DNA of 64,000 nt. Source: Acinetobacter sp. ANC 4805. Lineage in GTDB: Bacteria; Pseudomonadota; Gammaproteobacteria; Pseudomonadales; Moraxellaceae. The translations under genes were made by a program, and so were the position numbers. The stretch covers positions 124,001-188,000 of the forward strand of contig NZ_JAKZGD010000004.1 in assembly GCF_022549495.1 (NCBI RefSeq), read 5' to 3'. A model generated the notes under the pieces. It worked only from the letters and a program-made list of their open reading frames with translations. It did not search any database and was not told the DNA's origin. Of the stretch, positions 8,550-18,600 are shown piece by piece; position 1 is the first letter of the stretch, and each line of letters begins with the position of its first letter.

Positions 8550-11318
8550 ATGTTAATGCGGTTTAAGCAGCTTACGCTCTCACTTTGTTTGATTGGGTTG
8601 AGTGCAACGTCTTGGTCTCAGACAGTACTCGTAAAAAGTGAAAAAAATATTGAAGAATACAAATTAGATAATGGTTTCAGAGTTATCCTTGCGCCAAACG
8701 ATAAAGAAAACAAAGTTTATGTCAATACGGTGTACTTAACAGGCTCACTGAATGATCCTAAAGGGAAAGGTGGTCTTGCTCATTTACTCGAACATTTGGC
8801 TTTTAAAGGCACACAAAATGTCAAAGGTGAGGAATTTCAGCGTCGCTTGGATCAATTCACGTTAATGACCAATGCCAGTACCGATTATTATTCAACCAAA
8901 TACTTAAATATTGTTCGTCCTGAAAAAAATGCACTGAATGAAATTTTATACCTCGAATCTGAGCGTATGGATAAATTGGTGTTACAAGAAAAATTTGTCC
9001 CTTCTGAAATTGAAATTGTAAAACGTGAACGTGAAATTCGTATGGATCAACCGTTTGCAGTATTGATGGACCAGATGTGGAAAGCTGCCTATGGCAATCA
9101 ATATTTAGGTCGACTGCCGATTGGGGATTTACCAGAATTAAAATCCATCCAGATGAATGAGTTGAATCAGTTTTATAGAACATGGTATGCACCCAATAAC
9201 GCTGTGATGGTGATTTCGGGTAAATTTGATAAAGCAGAAGTACTGAATAAAATTGATCAATATTTTAGTCCGATTCCTGCACGTACTGTGCCTGCACCCG
9301 TTCAAGTTCCAGTCTTAGATTCAAGTAAGATTGAGCAGCGTAAATTCACGGTGCAAAAGGGCAGCGACCTCGCTAAATTCCACATTTATATGAATGGAAA
9401 AAATACGCAACTACAACCAGCATTAGCACTTGCGCCAGCACTGTATACCATGCAGCCTAGTGGTACGCTGTATAAGAGCATGGTGGAAACAGGGGTGAGT
9501 ACGGCTGTGCAATCGACAACATGGTTAGACCAAGATTTTAATTTGGTCTTTATGGGTGCGGTGTATGCGCCGAATCATGATGCGAAGAAAGTCGATGATG
9601 CCTTGGTTGAAGGCGTCGAGAATAGCCAAGCATTTACGGATGCAGAACTACAACGTATCAAAACCATTACTCAAAATACTGCTGATACGATTGCAAATGA
9701 TGCTGTTGCTTTGGGTTCTCGCCTTAGTGATTATGCAGTGTCTTCACACGGACAATGGGATCAGTACTTCAAAGATTTACAAGCTATTCAAGATTTAAAA
9801 TTGAATGATGCAAATCAAACATTGAAACAATTTTTAGTGTCATCTCATCGTATTTCGGGAGATATTCAGCCTACGCCTGAAGATCAAAAGAAAGCGATGA
9901 CACTCAAGGCACAAGATAAACCTAAAACCTTAGACCAAAGTGCCGAAAAGCCTGAACCCTTAAAAGATGTTGCGATTTATCAACAAGAAGTCACTCAGTT
10001 TGTTGCACAGTCTGCGCAGCAGTTACAGAAACATGAGCAAAAAATACAACGTGGTGAGTTAAAGAATGGTATTCGCTATGCTTTATTTCCAACCACAACA
10101 CGTGATGATAAAACCTATGCCACCATTAGCCTAGATTTTGGTACTGAGAAATCACTGTTTGGCAAAGGGGTGACCTTAGATTTAAGCAGTTATTTGATGC
10201 TGCGTGGTTCTGAAAAACATACATTGCAAGAAATTACAGATAAAGCGATTGCAGCAAGTGGTGGAGCATCTATCACTTCAAATGGTAATGGTTTGACGAT
10301 TGGGATTCAGGCAAAAAAAGACAAATTTGAAGATTTCTTAAACTTTATTATTGATGTCATGAAGCAGCCTAAATTTGCACAATCAGAATTTGATTTAGCG
10401 AAAAATCAAAGCTTATCTGCATTAGATCGACCGTATACTGAACCTGCGATTGTTGCCTCAATGACCTTGGCTCGATTACTTGAAACCTATCAACCAGGTG
10501 ATTTGCGTTATCACTTTGAACCAGAGTTTGCCAAGAAGCAGTTAAATGAAGCGACGCAAGCACAGGTTAAGCAATTCTATGATCAATTCTTTGTCACTAA
10601 TCATGCGCAAATCGCACTGACAGGTGATTTCGATCCTAAAAAAATGCAAAACACACTACAGAAAGCATTTGGACAGTGGAAAACCAAACAGCCGTACCAA
10701 AAAATTACTTCTCCTTATGTTGCTTTCAAAGCTGAAAAAGTCCATGCACTATCTGAGCAACGTGAGTTTGGTAGTTATCAAAGTATCCTGACGATTCCTG
10801 TAGGTGCTTACCATCAGGATGCTCCTGCACTCATTATCCTTAGCCATATTATGGGTAACTCGCAGTTGTCTTCTCGTTTGGCGCAGGAATTACGTGAGAA
10901 AAATGCACTTGTTTATGGATTTGGAAGCAATCTTGATCTAGATTCCGATACCAATAGTGGATCAATTAGTATTACTGCGAATTATACAGCTGGTCGTTCT
11001 GATCAAGTTTCTCAATCTGTTCATAAAGTATTAACTGATTTGCTAAGCAAAGGCGTGACTGAACAAGAGGTTGAAGCAGCCAAAGCCGATATTATGAAGA
11101 AGCGCGTGACTTCATTAGAAGATGAACGAAATATTCATAAAATGCTTACAGGACAGTTAGAGCGTAATAAAACCTTGATGGATCGTGCTGAGCGAGATCA
11201 AGCGCTTGCAAAACTGACCAAGGCAGATGTAGATGCTGTGATTAAGAAATATATCAAGCTAGATCAGTTTGTTGAAGTGATGGCTGACCAATATGGTAAA
11301 GTCCAAGATTTAAAATAA
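8550..11318 (+). CDS. Periplasmic M16 (insulinase/pitrilysin) zinc protease
   Basis: This is a large zinc metallopeptidase of 922 residues. A signal peptide occupies about residues 1-23 (basic start, hydrophobic core, ATSWSQ), so the protein is probably periplasmic. The inverted zinc motif HLLEH (His78, Glu81, His82) lies in GGLAHLLEHLAFKGT, with downstream acidic residues in KREREIRMDQ. The second half repeats the M16 fold without the zinc motif, including an R/Y-type substrate-binding stretch around LREKNALVYGFGSN, so catalytic and non-catalytic domains sit in one chain. Substrates of this group are oligopeptides or misfolded proteins; the exact substrate is unknown. It is monocistronic. 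Confidence 0.9.
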   Translation: MLMRFKQLTLSLCLIGLSATSWSQTVLVKSEKNIEEYKLDNGFRVILAPNDKENKVYVNTVYLTGSLNDPKGKGGLAHLLEHLAFKGTQNVKGEEFQRRLDQFTLMTNASTDYYSTKYLNIVRPEKNALNEILYLESERMDKLVLQEKFVPSEIEIVKREREIRMDQPFAVLMDQMWKAAYGNQYLGRLPIGDLPELKSIQMNELNQFYRTWYAPNNAVMVISGKFDKAEVLNKIDQYFSPIPARTVPAPVQVPVLDSSKIEQRKFTVQKGSDLAKFHIYMNGKNTQLQPALALAPALYTMQPSGTLYKSMVETGVSTAVQSTTWLDQDFNLVFMGAVYAPNHDAKKVDDALVEGVENSQAFTDAELQRIKTITQNTADTIANDAVALGSRLSDYAVSSHGQWDQYFKDLQAIQDLKLNDANQTLKQFLVSSHRISGDIQPTPEDQKKAMTLKAQDKPKTLDQSAEKPEPLKDVAIYQQEVTQFVAQSAQQLQKHEQKIQRGELKNGIRYALFPTTTRDDKTYATISLDFGTEKSLFGKGVTLDLSSYLMLRGSEKHTLQEITDKAIAASGGASITSNGNGLTIGIQAKKDKFEDFLNFIIDVMKQPKFAQSEFDLAKNQSLSALDRPYTEPAIVASMTLARLLETYQPGDLRYHFEPEFAKKQLNEATQAQVKQFYDQFFVTNHAQIALTGDFDPKKMQNTLQKAFGQWKTKQPYQKITSPYVAFKAEKVHALSEQREFGSYQSILTIPVGAYHQDAPALIILSHIMGNSQLSSRLAQELREKNALVYGFGSNLDLDSDTNSGSISITANYTAGRSDQVSQSVHKVLTDLLSKGVTEQEVEAAKADIMKKRVTSLEDERNIHKMLTGQLERNKTLMDRAERDQALAKLTKADVDAVIKKYIKLDQFVEVMADQYGKVQDLK

Positions 11319-11322
11319 ACAG

Positions 11323-11356
11323 AAAAAGAAAGCCACTCTTAGGTGGCTTTCTTTTT
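11323..11356. terminator. Bidirectional terminator
   Basis: AAAAGAAAGCCAC / GTGGCTTTCTTTT form a 13-bp stem between the convergent M16 protease and DUF3144 genes, with A and T runs on both sides. Confidence 0.88.
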
Positions 11357-11365
11357 GAACTTAGA

Positions 11366-11752
11366 TCATTCGTGATCGTGTTTGTGCGTATGAAAATCTT
11401 CATTTTTACGGAAACGTAGATAATTTTCAAACTGCTCGCAATATTCGTCAAAATTATCTTCTAACATCATTTGGAATTGTTGCAGCAGATAAGACATGAC
11501 TTGCTCTTTGGCATCACGCATTTCATTGCCATCTTTAAAGTTATTGGCTGCGACCCACGTATTAAAGCGAGCTGTGCCAAATAACATCGCAGCACTCACT
11601 TGCGCACGTAAATCTTCTGGCTTCGGTTGTTGCCCTTTTTGTGGGCGGCAAAACTCATTGGCTTGTTTAATAAATTCATCCGCACGCTCAAAAAATACTG
11701 CATTTAAAGCTTCTTCTTCTGTCACATCAGTGGCATTAATTTTTTGAGACAT
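11366..11752 (-). CDS. DUF3144-family small protein
   Basis: This is a 128-residue acidic cytoplasmic protein resembling the DUF3144 family (ADEFIKQANEF... VSAAMLFGTARFNTWVAA). No function is known for the family. I chose the ATG at 11752 (MSQKINATDV) rather than an upstream in-frame GTG at 11779, because family members begin near this point. The C-terminus ends in a short His-rich stretch (HTHKHDHE) that could bind metal, which is inference only. It converges on the M16 protease gene and shares its terminator. Confidence 0.75.
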   Translation of the reverse strand: MSQKINATDVTEEEALNAVFFERADEFIKQANEFCRPQKGQQPKPEDLRAQVSAAMLFGTARFNTWVAANNFKDGNEMRDAKEQVMSYLLQQFQMMLEDNFDEYCEQFENYLRFRKNEDFHTHKHDHE

Positions 11753-11856
11753 GATTTTTCCCAACAACAAATAAGACACAATATTATAGACAAAGCCTTG
11801 TCGAAACTAAACCTTTGGCTTAATCTAAAATAGCCTAAGTAATTAGAATAATCACT

Positions 11857-12489
11857 ATGCAAGATGCGATTGCAATTCAAAGTCTTAAAACTGATATTGC
11901 CTTACTACGCCAACATATTCATCCACCCCAATATTTAGAGCATGTCGAAGGTTTGCCGATTTATTATGGTTTAAAGGATGAGGTCGATGAATACTACCGA
12001 CAATGGCAACCTTTGATTGAAAGGGCACAGCAACTCTGTCAGCCTTTTATGGAGGATGGCGTGGTGGATGCCATTCATTTACCGAGCCATTTAAATCTGC
12101 CACTGTTTTTCTTTCATGTCGATCGTATTCGAATTAATAAAACACGGGCTAAAGAATCTAAAACTTTTCGTGGTGTAGCTGCTTTGCTCGAAAAATGTGG
12201 GCAATTTGAGACCGATCAGATTTTTGCAATGCAGGAATGGTTAGGCAGTGATGATACTGCCGCGTTGGTGGCACATCGTGAGTTTATTGATTTACGGACT
12301 TATGTATTTCAACATGGGCAAACTGAGTATACACGCACCCGTTTTTATATGAATGGTATGATTTTAAGTGTTGAGCCACATTTTAAATTGGTGGATGCAC
12401 GGGATAAGCCACGTAAGCAGCGTAATGATAGTTATAGTGATCCGATTGCTGATAATGGGACATGGAAGATTTTTGGTAAATATCGGTAA
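11857..12489 (+). CDS. Unrecognised conserved-type protein, 210 aa
   Basis: I do not recognise this protein. It is soluble, with no signal peptide or membrane segment, and rich in aromatic and charged residues. Notable stretches are LNLPLFFFHVDRIRINKTRAKESKTF in the middle and FYMNGMILSVEPHFKL near the C-terminus. The start is the ATG at 11857. It diverges from the DUF3144 gene and is followed by a REP-like palindrome. Codon use looks like that of its neighbours, so it is probably a genuine resident gene. Confidence 0.6.
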   Translation: MQDAIAIQSLKTDIALLRQHIHPPQYLEHVEGLPIYYGLKDEVDEYYRQWQPLIERAQQLCQPFMEDGVVDAIHLPSHLNLPLFFFHVDRIRINKTRAKESKTFRGVAALLEKCGQFETDQIFAMQEWLGSDDTAALVAHREFIDLRTYVFQHGQTEYTRTRFYMNGMILSVEPHFKLVDARDKPRKQRNDSYSDPIADNGTWKIFGKYR

Positions 12490-12521
12490 GATTTGATAAT
12501 TTCTTGTGAAGTGTAGCTTTT

Positions 12522-12562
12522 CATTCCCCTCTTTTTTTCAAAGAGGGGTTAGAGGAGATTTA
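12522..12562. repeat. REP-like palindrome, copy 1
   Basis: CCCCTCTTT (12526-12534) and AAAGAGGGG (12540-12548) are 9-bp arms around a TTTTC-type loop, followed by TTAGAGGAGATTTA. A second element of the same layout lies at about 63634-63668 in the opposite orientation. There is no T run after the stem, so a repeat is likelier than a terminator. Confidence 0.5.
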
Positions 12563-12595
12563 TACTAATCAGTATTTGGGTTTGAGTAGAGATTG

Positions 12596-14044
12596 CTATT
12601 TCCAGAAAATATCTTTAGGCGATAAATGCTGTAATTTTTTATTAGCTTTCTTTGCGACATGAGGTTGTTGTGCTTTTACCCAACCGAGTGCAAATAAAAA
12701 TCGTGGTTGTTCTGCTGCCTGTTGTTCAAAGACCTGCTCCGCCACAAAGAGATCATTATAAAAACCTAAATATTCCTGAATTGGCTCAAGTTTATTTAGA
12801 AATTGCTGAACCTCTTTTTCAGGATAAAGCCCTGAAATAAAGTCGATGCAATAACGTAATTGCTTGATACGCTTACGAGTACGATGCTGTTCTTCAATTG
12901 CAAGCGTAGAAAACTGAGCCGTATCTTCTAAAATTTTATGAAAAAGCTTGCTCAAACTTTTAGCCACTTGCTTTGATAATTTGGTCTTAGACTCATGATC
13001 ACTATAGCTAAAACTGAATAACGATAAGAATAGCTGTGTTGTTTTAGCCGCACTGAAAAGCTTAGCGATATTGGAATCTATTTCAGCACTAAGAGGAAAT
13101 TCAAAATCACAGCTTTGTTTGATCAGTGGAATCACGGAATCCTGAATCGCATCATGATCACGTGATTGTCCCAAAGCCCTAAAAAGTTCTGCCAATTCAT
13201 TTTCCCAAGTTGGATCAATCTGTGTTGACCAATTTGAAAAATGTTTTAAAGCAGAGCGTAAGCGGCGCAAACCGACACGCGCTTGATGAATATGATCGGC
13301 TTCAGCGACACCATCTGCAATCGCGGCAGTATTCGGCAAAATATGGTTTAAGGTATTTTCGACGATCAATTTAACTGCTTGTTCGGCGCTAATGTCGGAT
13401 TCTAAGTTTAGCGTTTTGGCTTTGGTCGCAGGAGAAACGCGTTTGCCAACCGCCAGTAAATTACCACGTTCTGCTTTGCTACGCACATCAAGCCATAATT
13501 GATATTTATCTACCCATGTCTTGGCAAAATTAATTAAGTCTTGTGCTGCACCTTGTTTGAGTTCAAATTCGACTTCACAGATTTTGGCTTGATCGGTTGG
13601 AGTACGAATTTCACCATCATCTAAACAAACTTCAATCTGTGAACCTTCAAACTCAAACACATGGAAACTTCGTTGTACATTGGTTTGAAACTGTAATTCT
13701 AGCTCAGCAGGCGTATCACCTAAAATTTCATGTAGCACCGTTTGAACGGTTCGGTTGTGTTGATAAAGTGATAGATCGAGTTCTGGTTCTTGTTCACATT
13801 TACCCAGATAAATATCTTCTTCAATGCGTTGTAGATGGTTTTTACTGGCAGCTTTAAAGGTTTGTACCCAGTGTTCACCTTCTTGGCGTAAACGGATAGC
13901 GACATAATTTTTGGCAAGTAAGCGGTCAGCGGTATCATAATATTTGGCTTGGAGCTGAATTTTTTGCGCTTTTTGCTTATTCAGTGTTTGTAAAACCGTT
14001 TTTTTCTTAGATTCAGGAAGTTGAAATTTAAGCTCTATTTCCAT
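12596..14044 (-). CDS. CYTH-CHAD domain inorganic triphosphatase-like protein
   Basis: The protein has 482 residues in two domains. The N-terminal CYTH domain (about 1-200) opens with the signature MEIELKF (ExExK), which binds metal and triphosphate in the tunnel; basic residues such as RLRQEGEHWVQTFKA follow. The C-terminal CHAD domain (about 215-482) is helical with the conserved HQARVGLRRLRSALKHF and RTRKRIKQLRYCIDF repeats, and it binds polyphosphate. This architecture matches E. coli YgiF, a tripolyphosphatase. The ATG at 14044 has a CAGGAG site upstream. It is transcribed alone and diverges from the DUF962 gene. Confidence 0.88.
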   Translation of the reverse strand: MEIELKFQLPESKKKTVLQTLNKQKAQKIQLQAKYYDTADRLLAKNYVAIRLRQEGEHWVQTFKAASKNHLQRIEEDIYLGKCEQEPELDLSLYQHNRTVQTVLHEILGDTPAELELQFQTNVQRSFHVFEFEGSQIEVCLDDGEIRTPTDQAKICEVEFELKQGAAQDLINFAKTWVDKYQLWLDVRSKAERGNLLAVGKRVSPATKAKTLNLESDISAEQAVKLIVENTLNHILPNTAAIADGVAEADHIHQARVGLRRLRSALKHFSNWSTQIDPTWENELAELFRALGQSRDHDAIQDSVIPLIKQSCDFEFPLSAEIDSNIAKLFSAAKTTQLFLSLFSFSYSDHESKTKLSKQVAKSLSKLFHKILEDTAQFSTLAIEEQHRTRKRIKQLRYCIDFISGLYPEKEVQQFLNKLEPIQEYLGFYNDLFVAEQVFEQQAAEQPRFLFALGWVKAQQPHVAKKANKKLQHLSPKDIFWK

Positions 14045-14220
14045 GATGTTATGACTCCTGAGCGCAAAGAATGATAAATATAAAATGAGTATAACGGGTT
14101 GATCTCAAGAATGATTGTAAAGTTGTTTTAAGTCTGGATACGATGACACCTAATGACTTTATTTTGTGCAAAAAATGAATTAACGTGTGAACAATCTTGC
14201 ACGATTAGGATGATCAAGAA

Positions 14221-14592
14221 ATGAATGCACCAGCAAATATAACCAAGCCAGTGGAATTTTCATTACCGATTAAAAATTATAATGAATTCTATTATTTCTA
14301 CCTGACAGAGCATCGTAGTATCACGAGCCGTCGATTGCATGTCGCAGGCAGTTCAATTGGCTTATATTTCTTTAGTAAAGCAATTCGTCAGCGTAAAGCA
14401 AAATACTTCGCTTATGGTTTAGTCTCAGGCTATGCCTGCGCTTGGGTTGGGCATTTCTTCTTTGAACACAATAAACCTGCTAGCTTTAAACAGCCATTTT
14501 ATAGCTTTATTTCAGACTGGCGGATGTTGTCAGACGTTGCGCGTGGGCGATTAAGTTTGGTTGATCGTCAACTGGATAAAATTGATTCTTAA
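14221..14592 (+). CDS. DUF962 / Mpo1-like membrane protein
   Basis: This is a 123-residue protein of the DUF962 family, related to yeast Mpo1, a dioxygenase that alpha-oxidises 2-hydroxy fatty acids. Visible family motifs are YLTEHRSITSRRLHVAGS, with the conserved His in a membrane-proximal loop, and AWVGHFFFEHNKPASF. Two hydrophobic hairpin segments are present (about 41-55 and 66-82). The enzymatic role is established only for eukaryotic relatives and is inferred here. AGGATGATCAAGAA precedes the ATG. It is followed by a strong terminator that isolates it from the cas operon. Confidence 0.82.
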   Translation: MNAPANITKPVEFSLPIKNYNEFYYFYLTEHRSITSRRLHVAGSSIGLYFFSKAIRQRKAKYFAYGLVSGYACAWVGHFFFEHNKPASFKQPFYSFISDWRMLSDVARGRLSLVDRQLDKIDS

Positions 14593-14634
14593 AAAATATT
14601 TTTCTTTAATACGATAAACGACATTTACTGTCGC

Positions 14635-14657
14635 AAAGCTGCTTCGGCAGCTTTTTT
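14635..14657 (+). terminator. Terminator with UUCG loop before the cas operon
   Basis: AAAGCTGC, TTCG, GCAGCTTTTTT form a perfect 8-bp stem with the very stable UUCG tetraloop and a T run, 42 bp after the DUF962 stop. Confidence 0.9.
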
Positions 14658-14706
14658 ATTACCAATTGTTCAAGTAAGATAAGAAAAAATAAGAGAAATC
14701 ATAACA

Positions 14707-15672
14707 ATGGAACAACTTAATCCTTCCGATTTAAAAGCAATTTTACATTCTAAGCGTGCCAACCTTTATTACCTTGAACATGCTCGTGTCATGCAAAAAG
14801 ATGGTCGAGTTTTATATCTCACAGAAGCCAAAAATGAAAACCAATATTGGAATATTCCAATCGCTAACACCACTGTCATTTTATTGGGTACAGGCACATC
14901 GATTACCCAAGCGGCAATGCGGATGCTCGCCAGTGCAGGGGTGTTGGTCGGTTTTACAGGTGGCGGCGGAACGCCTTTATTTATGGGGAGTGAAATTGAA
15001 TGGATGATGCCACAAAGTGAATATCGCCCTACGGAATATATGCAGGGGTGGATGAGCTTTTGGTTTGATGAGGCGAAACGTTTAGAGGTCGCAAAACAAT
15101 TTCAGTTCGCGCGTATCGAATTTATCCGTAAAGTTTGGGCTAAAGATCGGGATTTACAAGCGGAGGGATTTTATCTGGATGACCAAGATATCACCCAAGC
15201 GTTAACAGGATTTGAAAAGAAAATTCCGCATCAAAGCAAAGTTGGTGATTTGTTGCTTGCTGAAGCACAAATGACCAAGCAACTTTATAAGATTGCGGCA
15301 ACACGTTGCAAACTTAGTTTTGAACGCAATCCTGAACAAGGGGATTTAGCCAATGATTTTTTGAATCATGGTAATTATCTCGCATACGGTTTAAGTGCTA
15401 CGACCCTTTGGGTGTTAGGCATTTCTCATTCATTTGCAGTGATGCACGGTAAAACTCGGCGTGGTGCTTTGGTGTTTGATGTAGCGGATTTAATTAAAGA
15501 TGCTGTGGTTTTGCCTTGGGCATTTATTTGTGCCAAAGAGGGTATGAGTGAGCAAGAGTTCCGTCAACAGCTATTGCAAAAGTTTACTGAATATCGCTGT
15601 TTGGATTGGATGTTTGATCAGGTAAAAGTACAAGCTTGCAGAAACTTTGATGCAGGGGATCGTACGATATGA
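14707..15672 (+). CDS. cas1: CRISPR-associated endonuclease Cas1 (type I-F)
   Basis: This is the spacer-integration nuclease of 321 residues, and it works with the Cas2 part of Cas2-3. The type I-F family start is clear (LKAILHSKRANLYYLEHARV). Expected catalytic metal ligands are Glu186 in LLLAEAQMTKQLYK, His247 in SHSFAVMHGKTRRG, and Asp258/Asp261 in LVFDVADLIKD. It is the first gene of the cas operon and overlaps cas2-3 by four bases (ATGA), so translation is coupled. Nothing suggests inactivation. Confidence 0.97.
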   Translation: MEQLNPSDLKAILHSKRANLYYLEHARVMQKDGRVLYLTEAKNENQYWNIPIANTTVILLGTGTSITQAAMRMLASAGVLVGFTGGGGTPLFMGSEIEWMMPQSEYRPTEYMQGWMSFWFDEAKRLEVAKQFQFARIEFIRKVWAKDRDLQAEGFYLDDQDITQALTGFEKKIPHQSKVGDLLLAEAQMTKQLYKIAATRCKLSFERNPEQGDLANDFLNHGNYLAYGLSATTLWVLGISHSFAVMHGKTRRGALVFDVADLIKDAVVLPWAFICAKEGMSEQEFRQQLLQKFTEYRCLDWMFDQVKVQACRNFDAGDRTI

Positions 15673-18600
15673 TCGTCACCTTTATCTCTCAATGTGAAAA
15701 GAAAGCAATTCCTCGAACTCGCCGTGTACTCGATGCTTTTGCGGATCGAATTGGTGACAATACATGGCAAACAGTCATTACCGAAGATGGTTTGATTGCT
15801 GTTAAAAAATTGTTGAGAAAGACTGTCACCAAAAGTACGGCAGTCAGTTGCCACTGGATACGTGGTCGTCGTAGAAGTGAGTTGCTGTGGATTGTTGGAA
15901 ATAGGAATAAGTTTAATTCGCAGGGGATTGTGCCTGTGAATACGACGAAGAAAAAATTAGATCAAAATAAATGGGAAAATGACTGGCATTATTTACCTCT
16001 TATTAAAGCGTTGGTTGCCGTGTCCGCATTACTTCACGATTGGGGCAAAGCAACGGTTTTATTTCAGCAGAAACTCCTCAGTAAAAATAACCAATACAAA
16101 GGCGATCCTTTACGGCATGAATGGATTTCTTGTCTTTTGCTCAATGCATTGGTTCAATCATCGGGCGATATTGAAACTGATGAAGCATGGCTCAATTTAT
16201 TTATCAGTCAAAGCTGGAATGAAGAATTACTCAAACAAACGATTGTGAAAAATTCAGATCAATCAAAAGTTTTAGATCAACTTCCACCTTTAGCGCAATT
16301 AGTCGCATGGTTGATCGTGTCACACCATCGTTTACCCAATTTAAAAAGTGAAGAAGAATATAAGAAATATGGCAGTGAAGATGTTTCATATATAAATAAT
16401 TTATTTGAATTGATCAAAGCAGATTGGGGTTACCAAAATAAATTTGAGGAAAAAGAATACCAACAACGCCTTAAATTGTGTTTTGAGTTTAAACAAGGTT
16501 TGTTGACTCAGTCATCTGAATGGAACAAACAAATTAAAAAATGGTCAACACGTTTATTACAGGAGTCTCAAGTATCACAACAGATATTTGCGGATGGTAG
16601 TTGGCGAGTGATTTTACATCATGCCAGATTGTGTCTTATGTTAGGTGATCACTATTATTCATCTTGTGAGGCGGATAAAACGTGGAAAACAAATTTATCA
16701 CTCGTTGCAAATACTGACCCTCTAACAAAACAAGCGAAGCAGTATTTAGATGAGCATTTGGTACGTGTCAGTGAAAATGCCATGCGTGTCGCACAGTCTT
16801 TGAGCCGTTTAGCGGATGACATGGAATCAGCATATGATATTCAAAAATTAAAAAAGAAAAGTCCCCAAGGTTTTGAATGGCAAGATCAGGCTGTCAAAGG
16901 AATACAGCAATTTATTCAAAAAAATGAAATTGCTAGGAAACAAGGTTGGTTTATTGTCAATATGGCGAGTACGGGTAAGGGTAAAACCATTGCCAACGCA
17001 AAAATTATGCAAGCTTTATCAAAGGATGGAGGATCATTACGTTATATCTTAGCTTTAGGACTAAGAACATTAACCTTACAAACAGGAGATTCATATCGGC
17101 ATGATATAGGATTAGGTAATCATGAGCTGGCTGTTTTAATAGGTTCAAAAGCTGTTCAAGAACTGCACCATAAAAATACAAAAAATGATCAAAAAGATGA
17201 AATCAATATTGAAGAAATAGGTTCTGAGTCGTTAGAAGAACTATTAGAAAATGAACTCGATTATGATGCTATGCCGCAAGCGGATTTTATGAATGCCTTG
17301 TTTCCAAAGCATCAAGAACAACGAAATAAAGCTTTTTTGTATAAACCTGTTTTGACTTGCACCATTGATCATATGATAGCGGCCACTGAAACCAAGCGTG
17401 GTGGTAAATATATTTTACCGAGCTTGAGACTTTCTTCATCTGATTTGGTCATTGATGAAGTTGATGATTTTAATGGTCAGGACTTAATTGCAATTGCTAG
17501 ACTCATTCATTTAGCGGGAATGTTAGGGCGTAAAGTGATGATTTCATCGGCAACGATTCCGCCTGCATTAGCTGAAGGTTTTTTTAATGCCTATCAGCAA
17601 GGTTGGTTGCTTTACTGTGCTTTTAAGAAGGTTAAGAATACAGATACTGTTGCGATGTGGATCGATGAGTTTAAAACTAAAATTCAAACCATTGATTCAA
17701 GTCAACCAATACAAGCGATCCAGCATTATAAACATTCACATCATTCATTTATTGAACTTCGAGCAGATGCGTTAAATAAGCAAATCGTCAAACATAAAGC
17801 ATATATTGTAGATTGTGCTGATCTTGTCGCAGAAAAAGAGGTTCATCGTTTAGATCAAAGTTTGCAGTCCCAATATTTTGAACGGATTAAACAGAATGTT
17901 GAACAGTTGCATTTAGATCATCACACTATAGATATTCAAACTGGTAAAAAAGTTTCATTCGGAGTAGTACGGGTAGCGAATATTCCACCATGTGTAGCAC
18001 TCACGCAGTATTTATTGAACGCTGAGTGGTCTAAAAGCATAACACCACGTGTCATGGCATATCATAGTCGTCAAGTTCTCTTACTACGTAGTGAACAAGA
18101 GAGACATTTAGATCAAATTCTAAAGCGTAAAGAAAAACGAGAAGAGCAGCCTGCCGCATTTTCAAATGAAGTCATTCGCCAGCATTTAGATTCAACTGAT
18201 GATGAACATGTTATTTTTATTTTGGTTGCTACACCTGTAGAGGAAGTTGGTCGAGATCATGATTTTGATTGGGCCATTGTAGAACCATCTTCTTATCGTT
18301 CTATCATTCAATTAGCAGGGCGAGTGTTACGTCATCGAAGATTAGAACATGATATTCAAAAACCGAATATTGCTTTGCTGCAATATAATTTAAGAGGGCT
18401 TCGCAAAGCTAAGGTTGCGTTTGAGAAACCAGGTTTTGAAGTTAATAATGATAAATTCAAATTACAGACGAAAAATCTAACTGAGCTTCTCGAAATTACA
18501 GCATCTGATTTTAATATTAATGCGATTCCACGAATTAAGGCAAATCAGCCTTTACAAGCGGTAAAAAAATTAGCTGATCTTGAGCATGCTGTGATGGGAG

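Noticed and set aside
12526..12548. Terminator for the 210-residue gene
   Set aside because: The stem is not followed by T residues on either strand and the tail resembles that of a second palindrome at 63634-63668, so I favour a repeat element.
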